Of a stretch of 64,000 nucleotides of DNA, positions 44,682 to 55,697 are shown piece by piece. The DNA is from Adiantum capillus-veneris (lineage: Eukaryota; Streptophyta; Polypodiopsida; Polypodiales; Pteridaceae), in assembly GCA_014529385.2 (NCBI GenBank), contig CM043963.1, forward strand, positions 101,290,912 through 101,354,911, written 5' to 3'. How positions within the stretch are numbered: position 1 is the stretch's first letter; each line of letters begins with the position of its first letter. The notes below the pieces were generated by a model. It did no database searches and was not told the DNA's origin. It was given only the letters and a program-made list of their open reading frames with translations. A program made the translations under genes and the position numbers.

Positions 44682-46680
44682 CTACCCTACACCTAACTGC
44701 TTGCGAAAATGCGCAAAGCTCTCTGAGGGAAGTCCTTTTGTAAGTAGATCAACAGGATTTTTTGTGGTGTGAACTTTGACAAGCTGAAGTTGCTTATCCT
44801 CGAGCATTTCCCTGATGAAATGATACTTCACATCCACATGCTTTGTCTTTGAGTAATAAACTGGATTGCGAGCCAATTGTATAGCACTTTGACTATCACA
44901 ATATAACACAGGCATCTCTTCTTTGATTCCCAAATCTGTTACTAGTCCATTAAGCCAAATTGATTCTTTGCATGCCTCTGATGCTGCAACATATTCAGCC
45001 TTTGTAGTAGACTGAGTAACACAATCTTGTAATCTAGAACGCCATGATATTGCTCCACCAGCCAATGTAAAGACATACCCTGACGTAGACCTTCGGTTGT
45101 CTAAGTCACCTGCATAATCTGAGTCTGTAAAACCCTTTACACTTAGCTCCTGACTCCCATAGCATATACTCATACTCTTTGTAGCTTTCAGGTATCTCAA
45201 TATTCCTTTCACTGTCTCCCAATGTTTCTTGCCTGGGTTTGACATGTATCGACTTACTACTCCCACTGAAAATGCAATGTCTGGGTGAGTAGCAATCATT
45301 GCATACATCAAACTACCCATATGGAATCTTATCCATTTAAGCATGTTCTTCCTCAGACACAGGACAATCTTGTTTGCTAAGTTTCACATATGGTGGCAAT
45401 GGAACACTCAGTGCCTTTCCATTCTCCATATTGAAACGTTGCAAAACCTTTTCAATATACTCTGTTTGAGATAACCAAATCAACTTCTTTGATCTGTCTC
45501 TCTCAATGCGCATACCAAGTATATGACTTGCCTCACCCATGTCTTTCATGTCAAACGATTTTGCCATCTTTGACTTCAAAGCTGAAATTTCTTCTAAGTG
45601 CTTGCCAGTAATCAACAAGTCATCCACATACAAAATAAGGATCAGCCAACTACCATCCTTAGCCTTCTTTGTATATAGACAGTGATCGAACTCACTACGT
45701 TTGTAGCCTTGAGAAAGCATAAACTTGTGGAATTTATGGTACCATGCCCTCGGTGATTGTTTTAAGCCATAAAGACTCTTTAACAATTGGCATACCCAAT
45801 CTTCCTTGCCTTTCTCAACAAACCCTTCGGGCTGCTGCATGTAAATTTCCACATCTAAATCACCATGCAAGAACGCTGTCTTGACATCCATTTGGTGCAA
45901 CACCAAATCTAATATGGCAACCAATGCAAGAAAGCATCTCAATGTAGTCATCTTGACCATCGGAGAGAAGACTTCATCAAAGTCAATGCCTTGTTCTTGC
46001 TTAAAGCCCTTGGCAACAAGCCTTGCTTTGTACTTTGGCTGACTATCATGAGCGGTGATCTTATACCTGTAAACCCATTTACAGGGTAGAGCCTTTTTGC
46101 CTTGTGGTAATTTAACTAGCTTCCATGTCTGGTTTTTATGCAGAGCTGTCATCTCTGACTGCATGGCCAATTGCCGATTCCCGGAGTCCTTCATTTGCAC
46201 TGCTTCCTTGTAACATGAAGGCTCATTGCAATCAGTCAACATGACATAGTTCATAGATGGAACAAACCTATCAGGAGGTCGCGTGACACGTCCAGATCTA
46301 CGCACAATAGGTGGCTCAGGCTCAGCCACAACCTGTGGTTCCACTCTATCCTGTCCTTGCTCCTCTTGAGCCCTGACATTTTGTCTTGCACGTGTAGGTC
46401 CATCTTCTTGGAAGACAACTCTTCTAATCTCCTCAACCCTCTCTGGTCTAGAATGATATTTGGATTCATTAAAGTGAACATCATTGCTGCGGACAACCTT
46501 TCTGGATTCGGGATCCCAAAGTCTGTACCCCATCTCACCAGAATTACCATAGCCTAGAAAGATGCACTTTATACTCTTTGGTTCAAGTTTTTTCCTAAAT
46601 TCCTTTGGAACGTGAGTATATGCCTCACAGCCAAAGACTTTGAGATGCTTGTATGAGGGCACCTTGCCTGACCATACCAT
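44682..46680 (-). pseudogene. E1 reverse transcriptase and RNase H
   Basis: Minus strand, from 46680. First the end of integrase (VFGCEAYTHVPKE, then FLGYGNSGEMGYRLWD), then reverse transcriptase with WKLVKLPQGKKAL, KWVYRYK, KARLVAKGF, GIDFDEVFSPM, DVKTAFLHGDLDVEIYMQQP and LYGLKQSPRAWY. The YVDD box is at 45619-45630. RNase H lies in 44682-45344, with DSDYAGD, STSGYVF, KAEYVA and YCDSQSA. Relative to E2, an 11-base deletion near 45323 shifts the frame, and a TAA (45337) ends the upstream frame just before it. TAG at 46681 separates it from the integrase core. Confidence 0.92.
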
Positions 46681-47559
46681 CTATAGCACTGAATCCTTCT
46701 CCAAAACCTTGCTAGGAGATCTATTTACAAGATGAACAACTGTTGATACAGCTTCAGCCCAAAACACATTTGGCAGCTGTGCATTAGACAACATACTTCT
46801 GACCTTCTCTTGTATGGTCCTATTCATCCTCTCAGCAACACCATTTTGAGGAGGATTGTAAGGAGCAGTAAGTTCACGTTTTATACCTTTTGACTCACAA
46901 AAGTCCTGAAAGGCCTTTGAAACATACTCTCCACCCTTGTCAGTGCGTAAGCATTTAAGCTTCTTGCCACTCTGATTCTCCACAAGTGTCACAAAAGTTT
47001 TGAAAACACTAAACGCTTCATCCTTGTGCTTGAGAAAGTAAACCCATACTTTCCTCGAGGAATCATCTATAAATGTCATAAAGTAAGAAGCTCCCCCTTG
47101 AGATAGGTTAGGCATAGGTCCACACAAATCACTATGAACAAGTGCCAACTCTGTATCTCTTCTACTGCTTCTATGCTTATGTGGCTGCTGTGTTTGCTTA
47201 CCATACAGACAATGTTCACAGAATTCAAAATCATTAAATGAAAAGCCAGACAAATAACCAGAACGAGACAAGATTTCCATTCCCTTCTTGGACATATGTC
47301 CTAACCGGCTATGCCACAAAGAAACGTTCGGCTGCTCGGTTACATTGATTACATTTTTAGAGACATTTGATACATAAATCATGTAAAGTCCTCCACACTT
47401 TACTGCATGTGCTACTGTCATAGAACCCTTGGATATCTTCCACATGTTCTGTCCAAAAGTGGTGACGTAGCGAGCATCATCAAGTAAACCTGTGCTGATC
47501 AAGATCTTTGTAATTGCGGGAACATGTCTCACATTCTTCAGCGTGAAAGAAGAGCCATT
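46681..47559 (-). pseudogene. E1 GAG-pre-integrase and integrase core
   Basis: Minus strand from 47559, just after a TAG at 47560 shared with E2. GAG-pre-integrase WHSRLGHMSKKGM and CEHCLYGKQ lead into the core: HSDLCGP (first Asp), LRTDKGGEY (second Asp; Lys replaces the usual Asn present in E2), QNGVAERMN (Glu). The frame ends at TAG 46681, where E2 has GAG. The enzyme joins element cDNA to host DNA. Confidence 0.92.
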
Positions 47560-48014
47560 CTAAAAATTCAATTGTACATCTCCAGCACCTAAGATCTCAC
47601 ATGTCTGCCCATTGCCTAGCCGAACATCATCTTTAGTGGTCACATAAGAGGTAAACCACTCCTTGTTTGGAGACACATGAAGTGATGCCCCTGAGTCTAT
47701 AATCCAGTCACTCAGTGCATTTCCATCAAATGCTGTAAGAAGAGCTGAGTCCATTGTATTCTTCAAGAAGTAGATGTCTCCTGACACTAGACTGTCATCC
47801 TCTGCAACAGTGTTTGTCACATTTATTTCTTGAATCTTCACTGAGGACTTGTTCTTCTCACCATGGTCTTCAGCTTTCTCTTTGCCTTTTTCTGCTTTCC
47901 ATTCTCTGCAGTCTCTTTTCATGTGACCTTCTTGCCACAATGGTAGCATTCTATGTCACTCTTGCCTTTAGCACTGCGGGACTTGCTACGAGACTGATTC
48001 CTCTTTCCACCTTT
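47560..48014 (-). pseudogene. E1 gag tail (zinc knuckle) and protease
   Basis: After the gag stop (48015) the frame reads through a basic linker to a knuckle beginning CYHCGK (about 47948-47965). One base is missing near 47928, so the second half (GHMKRDC) lies in the next frame, open from 47949 to 47560. The protease relic follows with WIIDSGASLHVS (about 47690), whose Asp-Ser-Gly is intact. The frame ends at TAG 47560. The missing base and both stops are also present in E2. Confidence 0.9.
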
Positions 48015-48650
48015 TTACTTTTCTTTGGTCCTTCCCCTGACAACTAAGGCTGTTCCTTTGCCTTTGTCCATTGTCTTTCTATTGGTTTCTTCAGTAAGTA
48101 GACTTCCTTCTACACCTGCTATGTTCAAACCATCTGGAGGTGCAGAATTACTCAAAGCTGTGCGAAAAGTGTCCCAACTTTCCGGCAATGTGATCAACAG
48201 GAACATAGCTCTAACAGGTTCATCAAACTTGACACCTTGAGCTGACAACTGACTATAGATTGTGTTGAATTCATTCACATGATTGGACATAGGTGTCCCT
48301 TGTTTCATCTTTAAGTCAACAAGCTTCCTAAGCCAGTATACCTGTGAAGCTGCACTCTGCTTCTCATAAAGATCACTCAGCTTTAACCATGCTTGATAAG
48401 CCGACATCTCGTCTGCTACATTGAAGTAAACGCTTTCTGCCAAAGTCAGCATAATGGTAGAAAGTGCCAATTCATCCATTTCGCTCCATTCATCTTCGTC
48501 CATATCTTCTGGTTTTATCCCCTTGAGCTTTATAGGTTTTATCTGCTTCTTTTGTACCAACATGTGCCAAATCTGCTTCTTCCACAATGGGAAATTGGTT
48601 CCATCCAGCTTCTTGATATTGTAAAGAGCAGTGTCCTGTGATCTAGCCAT
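48015..48650 (-). CDS. E1 Gag (capsid part), open to a shared stop
   Basis: A 211-codon frame on the minus strand from ATG 48650 (MARSQDTALYN). It has the Copia gag pattern: LDGTNFPLWKKQIWHML near the start, LYEKQSAASQVYWLRKL in the middle, then HVNEFNTIYSQLSA and LPESWDTFRTALSN. It ends with TAA at 48015 before the zinc knuckle. Without the knuckle the product could still assemble as a particle shell but would bind RNA poorly. The start is preceded by a 1.08 kb leader. Whether it is translated cannot be told. Confidence 0.8.
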   Translation of the reverse strand: MARSQDTALYNIKKLDGTNFPLWKKQIWHMLVQKKQIKPIKLKGIKPEDMDEDEWSEMDELALSTIMLTLAESVYFNVADEMSAYQAWLKLSDLYEKQSAASQVYWLRKLVDLKMKQGTPMSNHVNEFNTIYSQLSAQGVKFDEPVRAMFLLITLPESWDTFRTALSNSAPPDGLNIAGVEGSLLTEETNRKTMDKGKGTALVVRGRTKEK

Positions 48651-49733
48651 AGCTATGCTTCACAGTGGTTTACTTTCCTGGGAAAAATTCGAAGAGTTTC
48701 CCCTGTAAACAGACCTCTGAACCAATATCAACCTGTCAAATGAACCAAGAAAGCTTCAGATTCTGCATAAATTTGGGCAGAGTCTCCTTTGTAAAATGGA
48801 TCTGGTGTACTAAAAAATAGACCAAAAAACAGCTCAAAAAACACTATCTCTCTAACACTGTAAGCTGCGGGTAAACCTGTCTTGCACCTGTACTGTCTCT
48901 CACTGTCCTTTCACTGTCCTGTAAGCATAGACTGTGACAATGCCTCAACGGCAGTAAAGCAAAGATGCATTCCCAACTGTCTAACTCACAGTCAATACAT
49001 CCTAGCCGCCTATCTAAGGGTGCTCGAGGGATCGCTCCAAGACCTGTATCACCGAAAGGATCTCAACATTCGAGAATCCCCCAGCTCAATAAAACCTCAC
49101 TCGACCCTCAACAAAGGCTGCAGTAAATTTGACAGTACATAGACTTCCCATAAAGTCATACATCCACAAATTTCCCACTGTATGCTGTAACTGCTGTGGC
49201 GGTTGTTTGCTGCGTGACTCACAGCCAGCAAACCCTCAACAGACATACATCATCTCTGACAATACATCCCATGTGGAAGTACCTGCAATGTTAGGATGAA
49301 ATCTGGAATATCAAGCAGCAAACACAAGCTACCTGATGAACTAGTGGATGTCGCCTACAGTCTGTGTGTAGATGCGCCCGTGTCGTATGTGACACGCCTC
49401 CAAGAACTGTGAGCCGTCCTTCGATGTGTAGACAGCCACAAATCAACACTCTGGGAGTGTCGATATACTCAGCACTTGCAGTCGTAGGCCGAAAACCCCA
49501 AATAATCAGAGTCAGATCTGCACCCGTTGAGACCACGTAGTCAAAAATGGCCTGCGTAGTCCTTTATCGAAGCCGAACGGTGACCGAGATGACCTCAGAA
49601 TGAAATTCTGAGCACACCAAGCCGTTCAAGCTCTCCCATAAGATTTGGGGCCGTGTCTTCGCCTGTCGAATTTCACTCCAATCTGAGCTGGTGACTCTAG
49701 CCTCCTGCAGTGCTGCCCCGAGCCTCGATCTGA
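48651..49733 (-). other. E1 untranslated leader
   Basis: About 1.08 kb between primer site and gag with no coding motif. The corresponding E2 leader is nearly identical. It would hold packaging signals. Words such as CACTGTCC recur near 48895-48920. Confidence 0.6.
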
Positions 49734-49745
49734 GCTCTGATACCA
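49734..49745 (-). promoter_or_regulatory. E1 primer binding site
   Basis: On the minus strand TGGTATCAGAGC, two bases from the LTR; initiator tRNA-Met type. Confidence 0.92.
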
Positions 49746-49747
49746 GT

Positions 49748-49939
49748 TGAAGGAGTACGAGCGGAAGTGCGATGCGAGAGAGAGTTCGAGAAGAAGAGCA
49801 CGACGATATGGTGAACTCGCTCTACTGTAATGTGTAGAGCATAGTGAGTTCTTATTAGGTTTTTACAAAAGAATATGTGTACATACCTGGCGGCCCGCCC
49901 ACTTACCTGGGCGACCACATTGGGCTTTATACCCCAACA
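49748..49939 (-). repeat. E1 5' LTR (192 bp)
   Basis: Same length and ends as the 3' LTR; about six base differences between the two by eye. Followed by CTAGC, the right copy of the target duplication. Confidence 0.95.
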
Positions 49940-50054
49940 CTAGCTATAAGCAAATATAAATCCAATGCCTGCATAATTCTTTCCATATTAGTAGTGTTAC
50001 CTGTAAGAAATAGTATGGTATCATCCACAAATCCGTTCCCCAATATTTGCTTTT
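49940..50054 (-). pseudogene. LINE reverse transcriptase, catalytic segment
   Basis: On the minus strand from 50054 the frame reads LGNGFVDDTILF, the [FY]xDD catalytic box of an L1-type reverse transcriptase, then a helix ending IMQALDLYLL, and runs in frame into CTAGC. Removing E1 and one copy of the duplication joins it to the segment at 44400 without a frame change. The N-terminal side is cut by the Gypsy-3 LTR at 50055. Confidence 0.78.
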
Positions 50055-50359
50055 TGTTAACCCTCATGGCTCACGGACACCATATCACCTACGACGGACA
50101 TTGTATTATTTATTTGGTAGAGTCAAGTACGGGGCTTGTCGGTCCAATAGGAAAAGGGTAAGAGTGATCCCGATGAGAGGCGCACTCTAACTGGAACATT
50201 CAAGGGATTAGTTGGCTAAGCATGGACGCCCAAGTGTGAATGGAGCGAGCTCATATTAAAGTCAACTAAACCTAAAATTCACTCATTCTCTCATTTGTGT
50301 AATAGAAGAGTGCTCTTGCTCCATCTCCATCTCCATCTTCGTCTTCTTCACCTCCTTGT

Positions 50360-50440
<81 letters not shown>

Positions 50441-50680
50441 TGGGAGATCGAGCATTACGAAGGCATGATGGCGATGAAGCGGTTAAGCGCGGCGTAGCGG
50501 CGTCTCCTTCTTCTTCGCCGCGAGGAATCCTCCACGAAGCAAGCGTAGAGCGGTGAGTGACACACCATCGCCTTCTTTGAGCTTACTAGTTTATGCTTGT
50601 TGTGTGCTTGGAGCCATTTATGGCTCGCACACGGTGTATCGGCAAGTTCCTTGCACTGACATGTGCGACATACGCGCACA
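50055..50680 (+). repeat. Gypsy-3 5' LTR (626 bp)
   Basis: Opens TGTTAACCCTCATGGCTCACGG, identical in style to 63870 onward, and ends GCGCACA at 50680. It contains a (TG)n(AG)n microsatellite (50357-50438). Confidence 0.9.
50357..50438 (+). repeat. TG/AG microsatellite in Gypsy-3 LTR
   Basis: (TG)14 from 50357 runs straight into (AG)27 to 50438, within the 5' LTR. Confidence 0.92.
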
Positions 50681-50684
50681 TTTT

Positions 50685-50702
50685 TGGCGCCGCTTCCGGG
50701 GA
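50685..50702 (+). promoter_or_regulatory. Gypsy-3 primer binding site
   Basis: TGGCGCCGCTTCCGGGGA, four bases after the LTR. This is close to the TGGCGCCGTTGCCGGGGA site known from Athila/Tat elements (tRNA-Asp type). Confidence 0.85.
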
Positions 50703-50834
50703 ATGCCATACATGAAGCTTGAGTAGCACTCTGTGCTTCTCCGTGGTGCAATTTCTATTGTAGGAAAGGTAAGGATGGAGTGTGTGTGTGTGTGTTGAGA
50801 AGAGGGATTTGGTGTTATAGTGTGTGTTTTTTTT

Positions 50835-50960
50835 GTTAATGGAGTTTTCAAAGGTTCTGTGTTTATTCTCTGTGTATTAAGGTAGTTAGTTTTCTTTGTT
50901 AATGGAGATTTCAAAGGTTCTGAGTTTATTCTCTTTGTATTAAGGTAGTTAGTTTTCTGT
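50835..50960 (+). repeat. Two 63-bp tandem units in the Gypsy-3 leader
   Basis: GTTAATGGAG starts at 50835 and at 50898. Both units contain TTTCAAAGGTTCTG, GTATTAAGGTAG and TTAGTTTTCT at the same offset. Confidence 0.92.
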
Positions 50961-51478
50961 GTACAGGGAGTAGGAAGTAGATTAGTGAGAGTTAATAGAG
51001 TGTGTTAGTGTGTAAGAGTAGGTGTATTAGTTAAAAGTAGGTAGATAGAGTGTGTGTGTGCTCTTGCGCAGGCCGCGGCGACCTTATCTTTTAAAAAAAA
51101 TAAAAAATAAAAAATAAAAAATTTTAAAGGTAGGACCAGGATCGAGAATATCTCCCAGACCCAAACCCAAGCTCACGCTCAGGCCTAGGCCTCAGTTGCA
51201 TTTAAAAAAAAAAAACGAATTTAGCTTCACACGTAGCTAAAAATCAATTTTTTTGAGGACCAACGGAACGCCAGATGCCGGAAAATTGTGCTGTAAAGCA
51301 CACAGCGACCCTATAAGTGATATGCTCGTTTTGAGCTATCACACACTTTAATAAAAAAAAAACAAACATTAAAAAAATATTAAAAACGTAAAAAACACGA
51401 GTGAAAACGGACGCTTAAAAAAGGTAAGCGGTTAACCTTCGAGGTTATTCGTCGACGCTTGTAGGGAACCCAAAGCAC
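50961..51478 (+). other. Gypsy-3 untranslated leader, second part
   Basis: Non-coding, with A-rich tracts (51094-51120, 51204-51214, 51353-51375). No motif is recognised. It leads to the first gag frame at 51479. Confidence 0.55.
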
Positions 51479-53475
51479 ATGTATCTACGCTCTGGTCGTG
51501 AGTTAGAGTCCGAACAACTAGCTAGTGCTTCGATTTACGGGGGTACTCACTATCCTTCCACGCTAGGGTCTACGCCGTCGGCGGGGACCCAAGGTAGTGC
51601 AACCCAAGACCTAAATATAGCGGCTAGCGACTCTTCCTCTGACTACGATATTATGGAAGAGCATCTTACACAAAGCCCCGAGGGAACAAATGAAACCGTA
51701 CCTAGCTAGGACCAACAACCTGGAACTAGTGTTTTTAGCTGTTTGATGGAAACTTTTAGTAGAGCTACGCGCTCTGAACCTACGGCTAGTGAAGTAAATG
51801 AAGGGGGTGGGGAAGTAGAATCACCATTCACATCTCTCGTAGACCCTACACTCCCTCAGAGTGTCCACGTGGACGTTCCACCTACCTCATTTAATGAGGG
51901 CCCTACCGAGCTACCACCTTCCAATGTCGCCTCTAAGGTAGCGGTGACTAAAAGTCAAAACACGGGAAGCAACAGTGCATCCACCTCACGGCAACCCTCT
52001 AGTACACCAAGTTTGGATGGGGTATTTCTCAATGAAAATTGGGAATATGACCTACACACGGAGACTTTGACCGGGGCTACACATACCATGTGGGTTGGTT
52101 AGAAGTTGTACAATCCACATCTAGTGCCACTAGTCTAGAGGAACAACAACACATGATCTGCAATGTCATCCATAGGATTATCCAGTCCGAGAGGCAAAAT
52201 CGAGGAATAAACATACCTTCGTTGGGTCCTATGCGATTTTTCGACACGGGCAAAGGGAAACAACCCACTCTATCACAAATGGAGACTCCCCCAGTGAGTC
52301 CCATCGATCCCCCATATGTTGTTTCGCCAGGGGTCTCAATGCAATCTGAGCCCACAAGTGATAGCTTTACTTTTCCAAGTCTAGCTCATCTTTCCTTGGA
52401 TGACACCATGGATACCATGCCTACCCCAATGATGAGCATGCCAAGAAACAGCCCATGGACCGCGTTTGTTAGTAAAGCACCGCTACATGGTAGCTCAATG
52501 CCAACAGTACCTACAAGTGTGTACCAATCGTATGCACCTATGGGTCATCACACTCATGTAGTCCCTACCCCTCCCATTGTTTCAACTACCTATGCTCCAC
52601 AACCACAATACACAAGTTCTTATTTCCATGGGACTATACCAGCTAGCATTAGCATGTCACATCCGACATCTGCTATGGCTAGGGCCACTCATATGAACTA
52701 TGATATGAACTATGGACCACCACATGGCACAACATCGTACCCAATGTGGAACCCAAGGGCTTCCTATGCGCCAAGCCCAATGCCAATACCTACTCCACAT
52801 GTAGTCTCTGGAGCGCCTTCACCCACGGTGCCTGCTCACTTAGGTGACTTGGCAACATTTGCTCAAGCTATTGGTCGATCTATTGCTGAGAATATGCGTA
52901 ACACGCCTGATAGAGAGCCTAGAAGTAAGGCAGTACAAATAGCCAAGCTCACACAAAAATTTAGTGGAGACGGGGATGTGAGGAAGCATATCGAAGTGTT
53001 TGAACAAATATGCGATTCTCTAGGAGAACACAATGACCTACATAAGAGCAATGCTTTAAGCCTAACCTTAAGTGGAAAGGCTGGGGATTGGTATAGAACC
53101 CTAAGGGTGGAAGAAAAAACGATTTACCCTACTCTTAGGAGACTGTTCTTAAAAGAATACATAAGAGAGGGAGTGCTTTGGGGTGTAGCCTCTCAGCTCC
53201 AGAAAGCCCAACGAGAGGAAGGAGAGTCGGTGAGAGACTTTATAAGTCGCTTGAAGCATTTGAATTCTCGTTGTAATCCAAATGAGCGCTTCAACAATAA
53301 CCAATTGCTTGATAGATTCATTAGGGGATTACGACATGAGGATATCTACAATGGCTTAGTCATTAGAGGTATCACCACTTGGGAAGCATTCACCACCAAT
53401 GCGATCCAATTGGAGGATAATTTAATGATTCAAGGAGAAAGAGTGTCTGTTGAGTCTAAATCTATTAGCTCATAA
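51479..53475 (+). pseudogene. Gypsy-3 gag, N-terminal and capsid parts
   Basis: The first ATG (51479) starts MYLRSGRELES, a beginning often seen in plant Gypsy polyproteins. The frame has TAG at 51707, runs on in frame to TAG 52100, and then shifts. The main frame 52090-53475 (461 codons) has a Pro/Ser/Thr/Met-rich N-terminal half and a gag capsid domain: KLTQKFSGDGDVRKHIEVFEQ (about 52942-53004), LSLTLSGKAGDWYRTL (about 53056-53103), FLKEYI, then FISRLKHLNSRCNP and LLDRFIRGLRHEDIY (about 53305-53349). It ends at TAA 53473. Gag forms the particle. Confidence 0.82.
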
Positions 53476-55341
53476 GCATCGGGGCATCAGCCAATGACCC
53501 TAAAGCCTATTGCTAAGGAGCCAAAGATATTTGAGATGACTTTAGCAGATCTCACCAAGGCTATTCAAGAGAGTCTTAGAGACAATCGTGCTCTGCAGAA
53601 CAATCATATGTATCAAAGAAGGGAGCAACAATGGTGCTCAGTATGCTATGGACCGCATAGTACCAGTGAATGGCCTACTTTTAGAGTAAAATTCAATGGG
53701 AACTGAAATGCATGTGGAAGGTATGGTCATCAAGCTAAGGATTTCATAGTATTTAAGCGCGCGATGGCCAATAGACCAACCTTAGCATGGACAGACACAC
53801 CTCGAGTGCCTGCATTGATGCCGGCCCCACCTCTTGAACAAACAGCACAACACATGGTTCCTAGGGCCCAAAATGTTGTTCAAACAACACCCTTACCACC
53901 TCCAGTGCTAGGACCGCAACCACCACATCCGAGAATCACTTCTGTGAATCAAGTGGGTTGTGAGTCATCTATTTCTTGTTTGGAAGGCTATGAGGAAGAT
54001 ATAGATCCTAATATCTCCTATGGGATGGATGTGCTTGAAGAAAGTCCACAATACTACATGGAGGACTATTGGGGACAAGTCAAACCTGTATATCAAGTAG
54101 CTGCTCTTGTGGCAAGAGGCCAAAATATCAATTACACTGCTAAGAGACCACCTCTTCAATGCTATGAGTGTGGAGGTCCACATCGTGTAGCCGAGTGTCC
54201 TATTAAGCTACAAAAGAACGCCACACTAATGCAAACCAATCAAGCAAACACATCTACAATGCCGATACTCATGTGTAATTGATGTGGCATAGATCATTTG
54301 ATTACCCAATGTCCAAATAATCCAAATGCACCGAAGATCACGCCATTAAACTTGATTGAAGTTACCGAGGAGCCATCACCAAGTACACCTGTGGTACCAG
54401 TAAACGTACTCACACGATCGATGCTCCAAAAACAAAATTATATTCTTGAGGAAAGAGACACGGCATCAATTGCCTAATCTCAAAAAAAGAAGACAACACG
54501 AAGAAAGAGAACGCAAAAAGTAGCGAAGTCAGACCCCAGTTCAAAGACCAACATAGGGACTGGTGATGACCCCGTATATATGAACGACGCTGAAGAAGAT
54601 TCTGATTCAGGTGAAACCATGGAGACCAAAACAACCACTAACATAGAAACCAACAAGGAAGATCCTCATGAGCCACAATGGCCAGGATCCAAAAAGAAGA
54701 TAGGAACTTACCCAAACCCTACAGAGGAGATTGAGCGAGTCAAGCAATTAAGGAGTTTGGTAGAAGATACCCAAAGGGATCTAGAACCAGCACCTAGGAA
54801 GATCCAGATTACAGACACCATGTTCCCTACGCAACAACAACCTCACCAAGTCCATAGACCATTGGACATACCTAGTGTCATCCAAGAAGAAAGTGACTTA
54901 AAGTCATGGGAAAGTGGGCGTACTCACTTCTTGATGGAAAGAATGTTTACAGAGGGACTACCCGATCCTATCGAAGAAATGGAGATCCCATCTTCCCCAC
55001 GTTAAGGGACTCGAGGCCAAAAGGTGCCGTTAAACATTGCCAAATTGATGGATTTCATGTCTTCAGAAGTTAGAACCACCATCATGTCCAAACTATATAA
55101 AGACCCCGAGCTAGTCTCAGCTCTTCGAGCCTTCCTCAATGGAGAACTGAGGTTTGGGCTACCACAATTTGCACAGATGGATGGAGCTGGGGAGATTCCA
55201 ATAGAGGAGGAACACTTAGATCCACAACCCAACCTAGATGAGAACCTTGTTATAGAAATACATGTTAACAAGTTGGGACAATACTTTGAGGGTGATGAAT
55301 CCAATGCGAATCCAATGAGGGTGATGAATCCAATACTTTGA
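53476..55341 (+). pseudogene. Gypsy-3 gag C-terminal region with four zinc-knuckle-like boxes
   Basis: The same frame continues after the TAA at 53473, broken by TGA 53704, TGA 54280 and later stops. Four C-x2-C-x(3-4)-H-x4-C-like boxes are seen: 53635-53673 (last Cys replaced by Trp), 53704-53745 (first Cys is the TGA, last replaced by Phe), 54160-54198 (CYECGGPHRVAEC, intact) and 54274-54312 (TGA within, CGIDHLITQC). Retroviral and Gypsy gags usually have one or two. The section from 54580 is acidic and Pro-rich with no domain. The frame ends at TGA 55339, inside a small triple duplication (55285-55360). Confidence 0.7.
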
Positions 55342-55697
55342 GGGTGATGAATCCAATGCGACCATACCAATCACTACTAAGGGATTAACTGTGAAGGGAA
55401 TCCTTGATGGTGGCGCTGGGTTAGCATTGTGACTAAAAATTGATGGGAAACTATGGGAAGACCTCACCTTGCGACCACAACCATAGTAGTGAAGATGGCC
55501 AATGGGTCTATTGTTAAACCTATTGGGATGCTAGAAGATCTCAAGATCAAGGTCTTTGGACATAAAATAAGGATTACCTTTATTGTTATGGATTTCTCCA
55601 AACACACTATGGCATCGGAGATGATCTTAGGACGTCCTTTCATGAGGGAAGCAAAAATGGTGCATGACTGGTCTAAAAACCATGTCTACTTGTAGTT
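55342..55697 (+). pseudogene. Gypsy-3 aspartic protease relic
   Basis: GILDGGAGLAL (about 55397-55429) stands where the D[ST]G active site is expected; Gly replaces Thr/Ser, though Asp-Gly-Gly also occurs in some plant Gypsy lineages. A TGA at 55430 interrupts it. The second half (55453-55697) has VVKMANGSIVKPIG, then ILGRPFM (about 55625-55645), the C-terminal protease motif. The stop is TAG at 55693. Confidence 0.68.

Larger units (their letters stand above)
44401..49939 (-). mobile_element. E1: complete Copia element with intact target duplication
   Basis: 5,539 bp between two 192-bp LTRs, on the minus strand. It has primer site, gag, protease, integrase, reverse transcriptase, RNase H and polypurine tract in Ty1/Copia order, and CTAGC on both sides. 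It sits inside a LINE whose reading frame resumes on the other side. Coding lesions are listed in the gene entries. The two LTRs differ at several positions, so insertion was not recent. Confidence 0.96.

Noticed and set aside
52077-52355. Minus-strand 92-codon frame opposite Gypsy-3 gag
   Set aside because: The plus strand has the gag capsid domain in a much longer frame.
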